From contig OX377206.1 in the NCBI GenBank assembly GCA_947396885.1, positions 51,319,631 to 51,383,630 on the forward strand: DNA of 64,000 nucleotides. The letters run 5' to 3'. The stretch comes from Heligmosomoides polygyrus polygyrus. Its lineage: Eukaryota > Nematoda > Chromadorea > Rhabditida > Heligmosomidae. The notes beneath the pieces are model-generated. The model saw only the letters and a program-made list of their open reading frames with translations. It was not told the DNA's origin and made no database searches. This document shows, one piece after another, positions 28,860 through 39,901 of this stretch (its first letter is position 1; the number at the start of each line of letters is the position of its first letter). The position numbers were made by a program, and so were the translations under genes.

Positions 28860-31180
28860 GGGAATAATTCATTTACAATTTGAAAGAGTAATGCCCAAGT
28901 GACCTACCAATAAGTATGAACTTTGATTTGGAATCCAGCGAAAAAATACAAATACAAATACAATTTTACAAATGGTTTAAGTTTAACTAGAAATGAATTT
29001 TTTGTTGAAGCATCATTTTTTGAAAACAATTAGCAAAGTGCGGTAAAACTGCACCAAAAATAAAGAATAATAGACAAATAGCTGGTTCACGATTTTTCTA
29101 TATTTTCCTTTTATTTTAGGTTAAAAAGAAGAGAAAAACAGCAAGCCATCCTGACGCTGTGACAAATCACTTTAGTGCAACCCAAAGTTCCAATTCTCGA
29201 CGAGGCATATTTTTTGCAATTATTCAAATGAAAATTTAGAACAATATTTTTCATAAAATATTATTTTCTCAAATAATAAGAAGCTAAGAAGCTTACTTCT
29301 AGCAAACACTTTCTCATTGAGATTTTCTGCAAAACCCCTCCTAATTTCTCTCCTCAGTAGGCTATGCATTTGACATTCTTTGGTAAAATCGCTGAATTCC
29401 TATTTCGAAACTTTTTTTAATTTTTATATATAGTAGGATATACCAGTAAAGCTAAAGGAGAATAGGAACCTCTGAATCTTTGCAAATATAACTACCCGCA
29501 GTAACTTTAATTTATTTGCAAGTTTAAGATATACCACATTCTCCGAAACACGAAAATTTTGCAATCAAAAGACATAAAATTATCTCCCTGTCAAACATAA
29601 ACAATCTTATACTAACACTTGTCCAAGACTTTTACACATCAAGATTTTCTATAATTCTGAGTAAGCCACGCTTCTGAATGATATTTTCTGGTAAAATCAG
29701 TGATTTTTTTCAACATTTTGTTATATGAACATCTAAACGGAGCGTAGCTAATTGAGAATCCTCTGACTCCTTGCAAGTATATATTTTTTCAGCAGCAACT
29801 TTCATTAATTTGCATCTTTCAGATATTCTACAATCTTCGAAACAGAAAAAACTGAATGCAAAAGATTGTCATGAAGCAACATAAACGTTCATATTTTCAG
29901 TGTTTTCGCATTTTTGTTTTCGTTTTTTTTGTTTTCGCATTTCGTTTTTTTTTGTAGTATGCAGTAATTCTACAACAAGCCAATCCTTACATAAGTGATT
30001 AAAGGCAAACAGTTCTCACGTGGATACCACCTTTTTCGTCAACCCTAATGTAATGTTCAAATTCTGTCAAATTATATAAAAAATGAAAACAAATACATTA
30101 AATTAAATTAAATTTAAAAACTCTCGTCTAAGTTAATTTAAAAAAAAACTTAACTCACAGGTTAGGGTTCATTTTACGTTGTCTGGCGTCGGAATAACCC
30201 TCCCCTTACAGTTTTCTGCTCGGTACAAGAACTTTTTGTACTTCCTTCTCAATGAGACAGTAAGATATTAAACTGTTTTGACATACCTATAAAAAATGTA
30301 GTAAGCACCGTTTCTTGCCCTGCTAAAGTCGAGGCTTAAACAATGCGTTTGCGTTGGGGTAACATAATCGAGCAGTTTCATCCATAACGGTTGCTCAAGA
30401 ATCATAAGCCAAATTTTATCCAATCAAACCCATTTCAAAAATAATGTTGATCTACCTAAGGTGATGATTTTCCATCCTTTTATTTTTTGTAGAAACTCAC
30501 AAACTCGATTTTGATTTCAGAAAAGTCATACTCGTTATGTACCTAACTAAGAATCTACATTCGCACAAAAGATGTGCTTCCCAAAAAGATAATGCTGGCT
30601 TATGAAAGCTAAATTACACCCAAACAATGGTGCCACAGCTAGTTTAGACATTTTTCGTATTGACGCAAAAAATTGGAAGTCCATCGCGGGGTGACTTCAC
30701 GCGCAATTTCAATAAATGCTTTTAACGCACCCAAAGCTTTCATATGAGCTTGCATCCGAAGATGTTGAATCTTTTGAGACCGAAATCATGTCTGGGGTTT
30801 TTTTTATAACCAAATCTGGATCTTGCACTTATCCGAAAAAAGTAGCGAGCATCACTCACTCAGATGCCCCAGTTAATGAATGTGCAAGCTTTAAAATCCT
30901 TTCGTGCTACAGCTTCGTATTTCTTGCCGTTACAGTAGGCAGTCCGCATTAACTGCGCAACTGTAAAACGCTCTTCTGTCTAGAACTGTCACACTAAGTA
31001 TACCAAACCGCAGAAAAGACCTTTTTACACCGGAAACAAGTACTCGTCCAGACCACAATTTTGGTCTTTCCATCTTTTTGACGCTCTCACGTCATTTATG
31101 TTAGAGCATCTATTACCAGATACCTGCCTGTTTCGGACAAATTTCCCAAGTAACGCAGAACGCTAAAGGCACTGCAGTAG
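28860..31180. other. Long AT-rich noncoding filler in the gypsy interior
   Basis: About 2.3 kb, strongly AT-rich, with TTTTTG/CGTTTT runs at 29900-29960 and no frame resembling a known protein. It probably includes decayed insertions, but I cannot delimit any. Confidence 0.45.
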
Positions 31181-31184
31181 CTTC

Positions 31185-32884
31185 GTGAGTACTTACGAGA
31201 AAATATTACGCAGTTATAAAACTGAATGTGCTAGGCATAGTTTTGTACTGAAACAGTTTCACCCGTACGCAGCTAGCGCAAAGATAGCATTAGTAACTGA
31301 TCATGCATCACTCAAATTTCTGATGCACAGGTCAGATCTGGTAGGCCGCCTTGCCAAATGCAAATTTCCATACAAGCTTTCGATGTTACCAAATCGAGCT
31401 GGGAAACACAATACTTTATGTGACTTTCTTAGCCGCTACCTCATTAACAAACTTTACGCCATTCATCAATGCTTATTACCCACTTTGGAAGACATTAGAA
31501 AAGCTCAGGATTCCGAATAGGGAAGGAGATTAAGATTTTTCAGAGAAAGGTTAATCAACCCCTAAGAAATTTCAGATGATTGATAAAAATCATGTTTTTC
31601 AGGACTGTCTGTACTTACAACGTGTAGTATGACTGCACTGTGATTCCTAACCCACATATACAAAACGTCGTGATCTTTGCGCACCACGAATATACATTGA
31701 CGGGATCTCACTTAGGAATACAAAAAACCTATGCAGCGGTAAAGGCTAAGTACTATTGGCCAACCTTATATATAGATATCACAACATGTATGAATACATG
31801 TCCGTTTTGCCAAAAAGTCAAACCCCTTAGGAAACAGCACACACGAAGAGTTGGGAAGTTTTCCAATCTCCCAAAGACCTTTTGAACGTATCCATACAGT
31901 CATAATCGGACGTCTTCCTCAATGTATAAACGGAAATAGGTTTATATCTATATCTGTATGCGCTTTCAGCAAGTTTGTAATTTGTACTCCTCTCGTCAAT
32001 CAAACGATGGAATTAGTCGTTAAAGCTGTAATAAATGATGGTATACTATAATAAATGATGGTATATCCAAGCACGGCATTCCGAATGAGTTAGTTTCGGA
32101 TCGGAGCTCAAATTACACTAGCGACATCTTTGCAAAAATCAACAACACTCTTGGTATTTTAAACAAGTTTACCGCAAGCTATAACCATAAGACTAATGGC
32201 CAGGTGGAGCGAATAGTTAAGCTTGTTTATGACTCCCTAACTTCATATTGCTCAGAAGCCAGAGACCTGTGGTCAGACTTCCTTCAGCCGATTGCGTTTG
32301 CCTATAATTGCAGTAAAAGCTCAACTACAGGATATTGCCCATTCTTCGTCATACACGGAAGGAACCCGATCCTGGTGTGATATCGTCCACAACTTACCGT
32401 CCACACTCGTTTTCGTCACTGACATCTTCGCGGACCAATTCATTGCTGGTCTAAAAGACCGCATCATAGCAATAGGACGCCAAATTGCAGAAAAGACGAA
32501 ACTATACAGGGCGGGATACGATCAATTCCATAAGGTATGCCCAATGGAGCTTTCCACCGGTGATCTAGTACTTTTACGAGACCCCACTGTGCGTCCTAAA
32601 ATAACCAATCAGTGGAAAGGCCCGTTCAGTGTCGAAGTAGTTGACGACCCAATGTGACGATTCAAGATCTTGTGGGTCGCCAAAAGCGACAAACAGTGCA
32701 TATTAATTGCTTGAAGTTATATTCACCATGTTCCAAGGTAGCCACTGCTTCTGCTACGGCACCAGCTCCTATTTTGGAAAGCCCAAAAGAAGCACCGGAC
32801 ACCATGGAACAACCCATGCGACGTTCACCGCGATTACAGAAGCAATATACTTCAGTAGGACAACATATGGACTATGGACACTGA
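31185..32884 (+). pseudogene. Gypsy pol remnant: RNase H and integrase
   Basis: 31185-31520 is the C-terminal RNase H (ALVTDHASLKFLMHRSDLVG, then NTLCDFLSRY). 31640-31885 is the integrase zinc finger (HEYTLTGSHLGIQKTY, then CMNTCPFCQ). 31870-32375 is the core: RFISISVCAFSKFV, then VSDRSSNYTSD with the second Asp, then HKTNGQVERIVK with the Glu. The first catalytic Asp is Val (HTVIIG). 32520-32884 gives LSTGDLVLLRDPTVRPKITN, WKGPFSVEVV and an RRSPRLQKQ tail. Frames shift several times, one shift caused by a 20-bp tandem duplication at about 32028-32067. Integrase would insert the cDNA; this copy cannot. Confidence 0.88.
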
Positions 32885-33469
32885 TCTGTACCCCAAAAGG
32901 TGCCTAGATCAGTGTATTGTAGCTTTACGTCAAATCATTTGCGCTGCTTCGCGAAAAATTAAATAACAAGTTCTTTGAATGGGCACTTCAAAGAACTTTC
33001 AATTCGCGCAATTAACTAAATTACTTCCATCTTTTCAAAAACTCCCCCCTGTGTCCACCCAACTAGTTTTACAATCCCAAGGCGGACACTTGACAAATCG
33101 TTTGTATAAAGCTTGCGACGAATAAATGTGAATCAGTTGACTTCGTAACATGCAAAATAATTTTTCTCTTAAAAATGCAATTGAATTCTAACTGTATTAA
33201 TGATGTAATAACGTAATTTATTCTCAATGGTGCATTAATAACACCTCTTTCACATTCCTCTCGCTCGCACATGTGTGCATGATAATGAGCGCTTCATATT
33301 TTTCTAAACTTTGTACACCTAATTTTTATCATTTTTCACATCCATTTCATGGTTCTATGCAAAATAATTGTTGCCTTCACTATATCAATAGATATGTATG
33401 ACCTATTAAATTGTGTGCTGTACCGAATAAGGTACTGAATTTATCGTAATCTCCTTCATCAACTCCATC
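32885..33469. other. Gypsy 3' region, noncoding
   Basis: AT-rich. TTCTTTGAATGGGCACTTCAAAGAA near 32960-32990 is a small inverted repeat. No further gene. Confidence 0.4.
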
Positions 33470-33609
33470 AATGAATACAGAAGACTTAAGACCTCTTCAC
33501 CTTCACTTCAACCCTCTTCATCACCACACCCCACGTGCCTATCTTTCGAGACGAAAAACTTGAACGTCGTCTCCGATACTTTACCCGCTTCACCCACTAC
33601 CTCCTAGGC

Positions 33610-33908
33610 AAGCTCGAGGACGAGCTTGTTCTCAAAGATTGTGCGGACCTATTCATTCATCCTCATCGAATACCTCATTCATTCATCCCATCGAAAGCCG
33701 TCCGTTAAATTAACCACAGACCACAATTTCACATGTTCCTCCTACAGTCAATAACTCACCATGTAGCTTAAGCTATAGCGTGACTACTATGTAGTTCCTA
33801 TATCCTTTCGCTGTATATTTGATACTTCTTTATCTCGGAGTATAATCGACCGACAACACGATGATGATGCTTTTAAACTCGAGGACGAGCTTACTGTGAG
33901 AAGGGAGA
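33610..33908 (+). promoter_or_regulatory. Repeated CTCGAGGACGAGCTT motif and polypurine tract
   Basis: AAGCTCGAGGACGAGCTT occurs at about 33611 and, as AACTCGAGGACGAGCTT, at about 33876. The latter lies about 30 bases before the purine tract AAGGGAGA (33901-33908) that abuts the 3' LTR. The minus-strand gypsy carries the same two motifs in the same positions relative to its own 3' LTR (about 11963-11982 and 12186-12205, reverse strand). Function unknown. Confidence 0.6.
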
Positions 33909-34228
33909 TGTCGGGTTGCACCCAATCCGTACCCTGAACGACGACGCCCTTCTACCGATAGCAACGCCCTGCTGCAAGATAGCGGCACCGGACTACGCCA
34001 CCGACAGTCACTTCTACGCCACCCACACCGGAGGGTCGTCCGGTACCGTCAGCTTCCCGTGAGAGGGCAAGCCAGCCCTCTCACCCCACGTCCCCCTCTT
34101 CCCCTTTTTTATCATCCAGTATGACACTAATAAATATACATACTGAGTAATGCGTTCTGTAATCTAGGAATAAAATAGAAACTCCGTAGGATGATTCAAG
34201 TAAGCAGTAATTAACCTGTAACTTGATA
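33909..34228 (+). repeat. 3' LTR of the plus-strand gypsy
   Basis: 320 bp, matches 23076-23395. Followed by the TGGA target duplication and then resumed LINE sequence. Confidence 0.88.
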
Positions 34229-34757
34229 TGGATAACGATGCCGTTTCGAATAACTACGAAATCTTGAACGCTCCTCAAAGAACATGCCTAGGACCTTTAA
34301 TGTTTCCGCTCTATATCAATGCTTTTCCCAATTGCCTTCCCCTTGTAAGATCGTGTTTCGCATATGCTAACGATTCCAAAATCTATTCCACTAATAATGC
34401 TAATGCACTTCAGCAAGGATTAGATGCCGTACACACATGGTCAAAGAAGTGAATGCTTGACTTCTCACACGAAAAAAACTTCAGTTATGTGCATCGGGAA
34501 CTCCCACCCAAGAGATTTTTCCTTTTTCTTGGTTAATAAAAATTTTAAGGAAGACACAATTTGTGCGAGACCTGTTCATCAAGTACTTGGGTTCACCTTG
34601 TTTCGAGCACTATATTGATGAAAAAATAGCAGCGGCACACAGAAGGTCCTACTTTATTTTGCGGGCTTTTCATACTCACAATATGTTTAAACTTTTCAAG
34701 CTTTTTTCTACGTATGTTAGGCTACTTCTGGAATATTGTATACCACGGCCTGATTAA
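34229..34757 (+). pseudogene. CR1/jockey-like LINE relic, 3' part of split copy
   Basis: Continues the reverse transcriptase interrupted at 23071: NNYEILNAPQRTCLGPLMF (the PQG box region), LVRSCFAYANDSKIYST (the YADD active site, written as YAND) and LQQGLDAVHTWSKK. In shifted frames EHYIDEKIAAAHRRSYFILR and STYVRLLLEYCIP follow. Similarity ends near 34745. The catalytic motif is altered and the frame broken. Confidence 0.8.
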
Positions 34758-34759
34758 CT

Positions 34760-35960
34760 TGCACTTAGGCGGACGCTCTTTATCATCGATCCGGCCAGGC
34801 AGGCAGCCGGATGATTCACACCACGGGTATGGGAGTCTCCGGCGAGCAACCTGTCCAGCGAAGGCGGGCAAGCTGCCTTGAAGAGAACCGTATGGAGTTA
34901 TTTGCCGATGGCAGAGGCGAAAAGTGTGCGAAAGCGTGGTTATAAATGAATGGTTTCAATTTTTATTCTCTTTTATAGAGTTCTTAATGTCGACCTTCCC
35001 TCATCTATAATTTTAAAGTACAAATTGGAAACATAGTAGTCGGGCTGGTCTTCAACTCCATCCTGAACCTGTTCCTCACCTCGATTTTCGGACAGAAGCG
35101 TGTGAGATTGAAAGCGCTCTTGACATATTGGGCAGAAAACACGTTCAGCCTCGGGCGCAATAGCACTCGCAGCCAGAATACTCTTAGTCTTATCTAGTCT
35201 CCATTTATTCTCTGAGATGCCAATAGATTTTTTCAGCATTTTTTATTTAATTTCACTTCGGGGAGATTTAAATTCCAGACGTTCCAACCAGAAAACCAAT
35301 TATAGTGTTAACTATGGTTGGACGCATATGGAAAAGGAAGAAATCAGTGATTTCGTAAGCGTACATGGTTAAAGTTCTGAAAACGAGGGAGCACCACTCG
35401 TCGTCGTTGAACTGTAAAAAAAAAATCTTGCTGATCTACAAGAATCTAATTCCCTCTAGCACCTTTGTGTAGCTTTAATAACCGCCTAACTACTGCATGT
35501 ATTCAAATAAGGGAGCTTCTCGTTCTTCATTATACTGAGCGTATTCTCCCAAATCACGGCAGAGGAGCATGATTCTACTCTATTTCTAATAAATTTTGGC
35601 GGCTGTAGAGAAGATCGGGAGCAGAATACAACACGAGTGAAAGGGCCTTGCAGGCTGGAAGAACGCTCTCTCACAAAGATTTTAGAGAAGCCATGCTCTA
35701 TTTCGCTAGGAGAAGACGGCAGGCACTTTGAGCCGTCTACCCGGCCTGCCACGCGCTGTTGTCCTGGTCGACGACTCAGAGCTTCCGCCTAAGTGCGATT
35801 CAATCGGACCGTCTGATAGGATCGTCTACAATGTAAAAATCGAAAAAGTGTAGAAAAGATTCACGAGTTCAATGTTCCCAAGAAACGGTTTAAATCATGT
35901 CAGCTATAGAGAGAGAATTGCGACGCTTGGTGAAAACTCGAGTTCACTTCCAACAATTCT
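34760..35960. other. No certain gene; small cysteine-containing frame at 34973-35239 (minus)
   Basis: 1.2 kb of mixed DNA. The minus-strand frame 34973-35239 (88 codons) contains FCPICQERFQSH, reminiscent of a zinc-finger knuckle, in an acidic context. I cannot assign it. The 34775-34900 stretch is GC-rich with repeated CCGG/AGGCAG blocks. Confidence 0.35.
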
Positions 35961-36420
35961 TTGCCTCTTTTCGGCACTTCTACTTTCAGGACTCCAGAGG
36001 TCGAGAAGACGTCGAAAAAAATCTCCGCCCAAACTTCGCCTAGTGGGATATTTAGGGTGATGATCACGAATTGGACATCCGTTTTTGAAATTTCGGCCAA
36101 TCACGGTAGGTTACGGTAGGTACCGGTGACTAAGGGTGTCGAGGTCATGATCACCGATTTCGCCCAAACTTCGCCTATGATGGTTATTAGGGGCGCTGAC
36201 ATCCGTTTTTCGTTGTACGCTGGAGTACGCTAGGTTACGGTAGGTACCGGTGACTAAGATATGGCAACCGATTTCGCCCGTATTTCGCCCAGTAAAAAAC
36301 CCTTGAGAATATATGAACAAGTATCTTAAATTTGCAATGCAGGCGGCATCTAATCAGCTTCCAAGGGGTTCGCGTCCGTCCTGCGCACCAACCTCAGGAG
36401 CGATCTGCCACTTTCAGTAC
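35960..36420. repeat. Dispersed repeat, copy B
   Basis: Aligns with 5690-6120 across CAGAGGTCGA, CGCCCAAACTTCGCCTA, CATCCGTTTTTGAAAT, TACGGTAGGTACCGGTGACTAA, AACAAGTATC and AAGGGGTTCGCGTCC..CACCAACCTCAGGA. It runs directly into the Penelope-like endonuclease frame, so it may be the body of that element. Confidence 0.7.
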
Positions 36421-36960
36421 TCCTTCCTGCATTGTCTGCCCGTACGGCAGGGAGAGTGACTGTAGAATTTTGGGAGCGGTGTACTTCTTAACTTGCAGTG
36501 AATGCACCGAGGAATACATCGGTGAACGTTCAGGCCTCTTTGGGTCAGAATGAAGGGACAAATGGATGGACAGAATAAGTGCAAGTTCTCCACGCGTTTG
36601 GGGGAACGCGGACTGCGAAGTCATAGTGGTGCAGTGGTTGGGACAGATGTGACGATCCTAGCGCGTGAGTTCGATATCGCGGCGCGCAAAACCCTGGAGG
36701 CGCAGTGGATTGCGTTCAAGAATCCCACGATCAACAGGAGAGAGGAACGGGTGGCCGTAACCCAGGCGCTGGTCCCATTTGCCGACCTCTGTAGGCTTGA
36801 CTCTGGAGGGCGCCAGCAGGAGGGTCGCTCAGGGGCTGACCCGAAGGAGAGCTCATTCACCCAGTCGTTCTCCATCCGAGAGAGACCAACTAGCCTTTCG
36901 GCTGTTTCCATAAGGTCAGTCGGGTTGCCTTATTCCCTAGTCGTTTCATTTCCTCATTAA
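36332..36960 (+). pseudogene. Penelope-like element GIY-YIG endonuclease remnant
   Basis: The first frame (36332-36553) reads CIVCPYGRESDC, then VYFLTCSECTEEYIGE. These are the cysteine cluster and GIY-YIG core (here VYF..EYIGE) typical of Penelope-like retroelements. After a frame change it continues at 36550 with ILAREFDIAARKTLEAQWIA and KNPTINRREER, the conserved C-terminal half of that nuclease. Such elements encode reverse transcriptase upstream of this domain; no reverse transcriptase is readable here, so the copy is truncated. A GAAGAGGGCGATTACGCGGA string at about 37037 resembles the short boundary repeats seen around such elements, but this is only suggestive. Confidence 0.75.
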
Positions 36961-37440
36961 CCTTGGAGACTCCTGTGGCTTGAAATGATCCTTGGACGAG
37001 TAATTTCTCAAACACTTTTTGCGTTTTCTAGGCTCTGAAGAGGGCGATTACGCGGAAGTGTAAGCCGAATAAGGCTCCAATAACAATCTTGGCTCAACAG
37101 CTCCACACATACTACATCACTGTTAAACGACATACCAAGATTCAACGACAGTCGGACATGGAACAATGATGACATTGCCTTCAAGATTATCAGATTGTTC
37201 ACTACCTCAATATCAGGGAATTCTAGGGCTAGGTGCACTTCGGGAATAATCTCATCCACTCCCAACCCCGGTGTCGGCATAGAAAGACCGCGCATTGTTC
37301 TCGCTTGGTTTGTGCTGTGCGACACCTCCGTGCCCTTTTGTGCCTTTGCTCTTCAAGCCTATAACGTGACCTTCAAATCAACTCCCATATAGTTGAATTT
37401 GACAACAACTGAGTTCCTTAAAATTTCGCTCACATCTTGA
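36961..37440. other. No recognisable gene
   Basis: About 480 bases, possibly the 3' flank of the Penelope-like copy. Short frames only. Confidence 0.4.
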
Positions 37441-37461
37441 GTGGTTTGTCCAGCATTCAAA

Positions 37462-37774
37462 ATGGCGTCAACCCCAACTCAGACAGTCAACCGTGAGTGA
37501 AATCGATATCATACACAAGTAGTGGGCGCAACAGAGCGCAGTAAAAGAAAGCGGTGCCTTGTGCAATGTCGTGTGCACTCGACAAAGGCTTGGTAAGATA
37601 GACAACCCGAGGATTCGTGTTTCAGCTGCCGCAGCTTCGTATGTCCAATGGGAACTGGAACGCTATATTGATAAAGTAATCGATAGACAGTGTGCCAAAC
37701 AAGCAGGTGTGAAGATAAAGAAATTCGAATTCGAATCTACAATGACATCCATGCAGGCACAGTGCTATAAGTAA
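37462..37774 (+). CDS. Candidate small two-exon gene of unknown function
   Basis: ATG at 37462 opens a 31-base exon (MASTPTQTVN) ending at a GTGAGT donor (37493). The 133-base intron ends in GTTTCAG (37625), and a second exon runs 37626-37774 to a TAA. The splice keeps phase and would give about 59 residues, including SYVQWELERYIDKVIDRQCA and a basic stretch KIKKFEFE. A TTTGTCCAG just upstream of the ATG could serve as a trans-splice acceptor. I do not recognise the product. It might be a host gene fragment, since no transposon feature explains it. Without expression or homologues it stays tentative. Confidence 0.35.
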
Positions 37775-38107
37775 AACCAAAATTCCTGAAAATCAAAAAT
37801 GTGTAATGTATACGTTGCGTTTAATATTTGTCTACGTTATGGGGTTCAAGATGGGTGAGAGCAAACCTGTACCACGACGTCCTTATTCTCATGAACGCTC
37901 TTTATTGCCCCAGGTTGATAGCTGCATCCTGAGACTCGTGCCAGTACCCGCGTACCAAGCCACTCGAGAAGATTCACTGGAGATGACGGTTCTTCACCAT
38001 CTGAAAACCTTTGTTGAAGACTCATAGTGAAGCGCCCCGTCCACTGAAATCTGCTAACTAACGCTAATTCGTAAGTTTTTTTCTTCAATTGGAGCAATTA
38101 AAGGTCT

Positions 38108-38480
38108 GTTGACTTACTAGGAGAGCCTCCAAAATTGCGGCAGACTTTTGCGATGCAATTTTTACAGGGTGAAGAGTCCCGGGTGGGAGTCCGAAACCAT
38201 AGTTAATCGTTTCGGGATGCTCTTCTGTGGTCGACAACAGGTATGTGAAAACGTGAGCGCGAAGTTCATGACGCCCTGCTGTCATCCCACCGAGTGTGGT
38301 CGGCTGGCACAGTGGATAGCGATGTCGCCTCTCGGGCGCACCGAGTGAGCTTTACGGTCCGGTCCCCAAAATTTTTGCACACATCGGATCATTATTATTA
38401 TGTGCTTTCGTGCTCACAGTAGTCAATTTGTACACGATTGATGCTTTTAATAAGTAAATATAACCCCTTTGTGCATTCAT
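38108..38480 (+). repeat. Dispersed repeat with tRNA-like A box, plus-strand copy
   Basis: Aligns with the reverse complement of 41165-41515 over about 330 bases. It includes GGAGAGCCTCCAAA, TGCTCTTCTGTG, GTGAAAACGTGAGCGCGAAG and TGGATAGCGATGTCGCCTCT. An A-box match TGGCACAGTGG (38305-38315) is followed 40 bases later by a weak B-box-like GGTCCGGTCCC. This suggests a tRNA-derived SINE or a conserved pseudo-tRNA in the repeat. RTE family 1 inserted at its right side (38486), and the repeat resumes at 39573. Confidence 0.65.
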
Positions 38481-38485
38481 GTGAT

Positions 38486-39572
38486 CAATGTCGAACCCCT
38501 CTCTTCACGTCAATGACGACGTCGTTGTAGAATGCTGAGATCTTGGTCGAGAGCTGTACAGTGGATTCACGACCAAGATCTCACCATTCTACAACGACGT
38601 CGTCATTGACGTGAAGAGAGGGGTTCGACAAGGGGATACCATATCCCCGAAGCTCTTCAGCGCCACCCTCGAACACGTCATGCGCGAACTAGAATGGGAA
38701 GACATGGGAGTGAAGGTCGAAGGCCGGCAACTGCACCATCTTCGCTTCGCTGACGACATCGTGCTCATAACACCGAGCATCAGTCAGGCGGAACGAATGC
38801 TGGCCGACTTCGATCGTGTATGTGGAAGCCTTGGACTGCAGCTGAATCTTACGAAGACGATGTTCATGAAGAACGGATGGGTTTCTGATGCCCCATTCTC
38901 GCTCAACGGAACGAACATCTCCGAATGCTCCAGCTATGTGTATCTGGGTCGCGAAGTCAACATGACCAACGACCTAGCACCAGAGCTGAGCAGGAGGAAA
39001 CGAGCGGCTTGGGGAGCTTTCAAGAGCGTCGAAGAAGTCGTGAAGAAAACGAAGAACGTCCGACTCCGTGCCCACCTATTCGATTCCACTGTTCTTCCTG
39101 CCCTAACATACGCCTCAGAGACCTGGGTTATACGAAAGCAGGATGAACACGCGATCAGCGTCGCGCAGCGTGGAATCGAGATGACGATGCTCAGAGTGAC
39201 ACGACTCACGCAAGTGAGAGAAGGCCTCCGGAGTTCCGAGCTTCGCCGACGTTCGAAGATCAGAGACGCTGTCGCATGGGCCAAGTCGTCGAAAATTAGG
39301 TGGGCCGGCCACGTAATGCGATTCGCAGACACCCGCTGGACGAGAGCCGTCGCAGATTGGATTCCGCGGGATGTCAAAAGAACACCAGGACGCCCACCAA
39401 CGCGTTGGTCGGACTTCTTCGTGAAAGCCGTGAACGACCGATATGACGCTCTTCGTGTCTCTCGAGCGAGGAGGATCCATTGGACCACTCTGGCACGCGA
39501 CAGGGACGAATGGAGACGCTGCGGGCGCCCGCTCGAGCAAGTCGATGATCAACGGGACGACAGGTAATACAG
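38486..39572 (+). mobile_element. RTE family 1 LINE, 5' truncated, with snap-back 5' end
   Basis: The open frame 38611-39567 (318 codons) is intact. It starts GVRQGDTISPKLFSATLEHV (the RT box B region), has the active site FADD (LRFADDIVLI), then [36 protein letters not shown] and a C-terminal DRDEWRRCGRPL. It lacks the endonuclease and the first half of the reverse transcriptase. The 5' end is an inverted duplication (38489-38549 against 38570-38630). GTGAT at 38481-38485 and 39573-39577 looks like the target duplication. The intact frame and clean ends suggest a fairly recent insertion, though this truncated copy cannot move on its own. Confidence 0.88.
38489..38630. repeat. 61-bp inverted duplication at the 5' end of the RTE copy
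   Basis: Arms 38489-38549 and 38570-38630 are reverse complements with one mismatch; spacer 20 bases. The right arm is normal RTE sequence and the left is its reverse copy joined to the target. Confidence 0.92.
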
Positions 39573-39901
39573 GTGATACCTCTCAATGAACCGTATTTGC
39601 ACTGTATTGCATCGCTAACATAAAAACTTTCTTGCTCACATGAAGTAACTGTGCTTATTGCTGACAATGAGAATCAATGATATAGAACTATGAAACATTC
39701 AAAACGTAAGCGCTTGCCACACCAGTAGCATCTTACAAACGCAAAGCACACTTATAACACATTATCACTAACACAACAAAGCCGTTTTATAGCATCTCCA
39801 ACTGTAATCTCTCTCCTTGTAAGGGGAGTGAAATCAGGATCGAACGGTGACAGAAGTCGTGCGACCACACGTCCGGGTGAAAAAGAGATTTTAGTGTTAA
39901 A
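39573..39901. repeat. Continuation of the dispersed repeat after the RTE insertion
   Basis: TACCTCTCAATGAACCGTATTTGCA resembles the reverse complement of about 41105-41140. The rest is AT-moderate with no gene. It ends at the hAT-type element. Confidence 0.5.

Larger units (their letters stand above)
23076..34228 (+). mobile_element. Ty3/gypsy LTR retrotransposon with nested insertions
   Basis: 320-bp LTRs at 23076-23395 and 33909-34228 flank 10.5 kb and are bounded by TGGA duplications. The LTRs start TGTCGGGTTG and end CTTGATG/CTTGATA. A primer-binding site (TGGAGGTCCCAGGGAGATT) follows the 5' LTR and a purine tract (AAGGGAGA) precedes the 3' LTR. Recognisable pol is confined to 31185-32884. 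The interior also holds an RTE copy, a minisatellite, tRNA-like pieces and long AT-rich stretches, so gag, protease and reverse transcriptase are missing or replaced. The LTRs differ at roughly a dozen positions by eye, so this insertion is older than the 11.6-15.6 kb one. Confidence 0.88.

Noticed and set aside
36621..36911. Minus-strand open frame opposite the Penelope-like domain
   Set aside because: The plus strand carries the recognisable GIY-YIG C-terminal half; the minus frame is its shadow.
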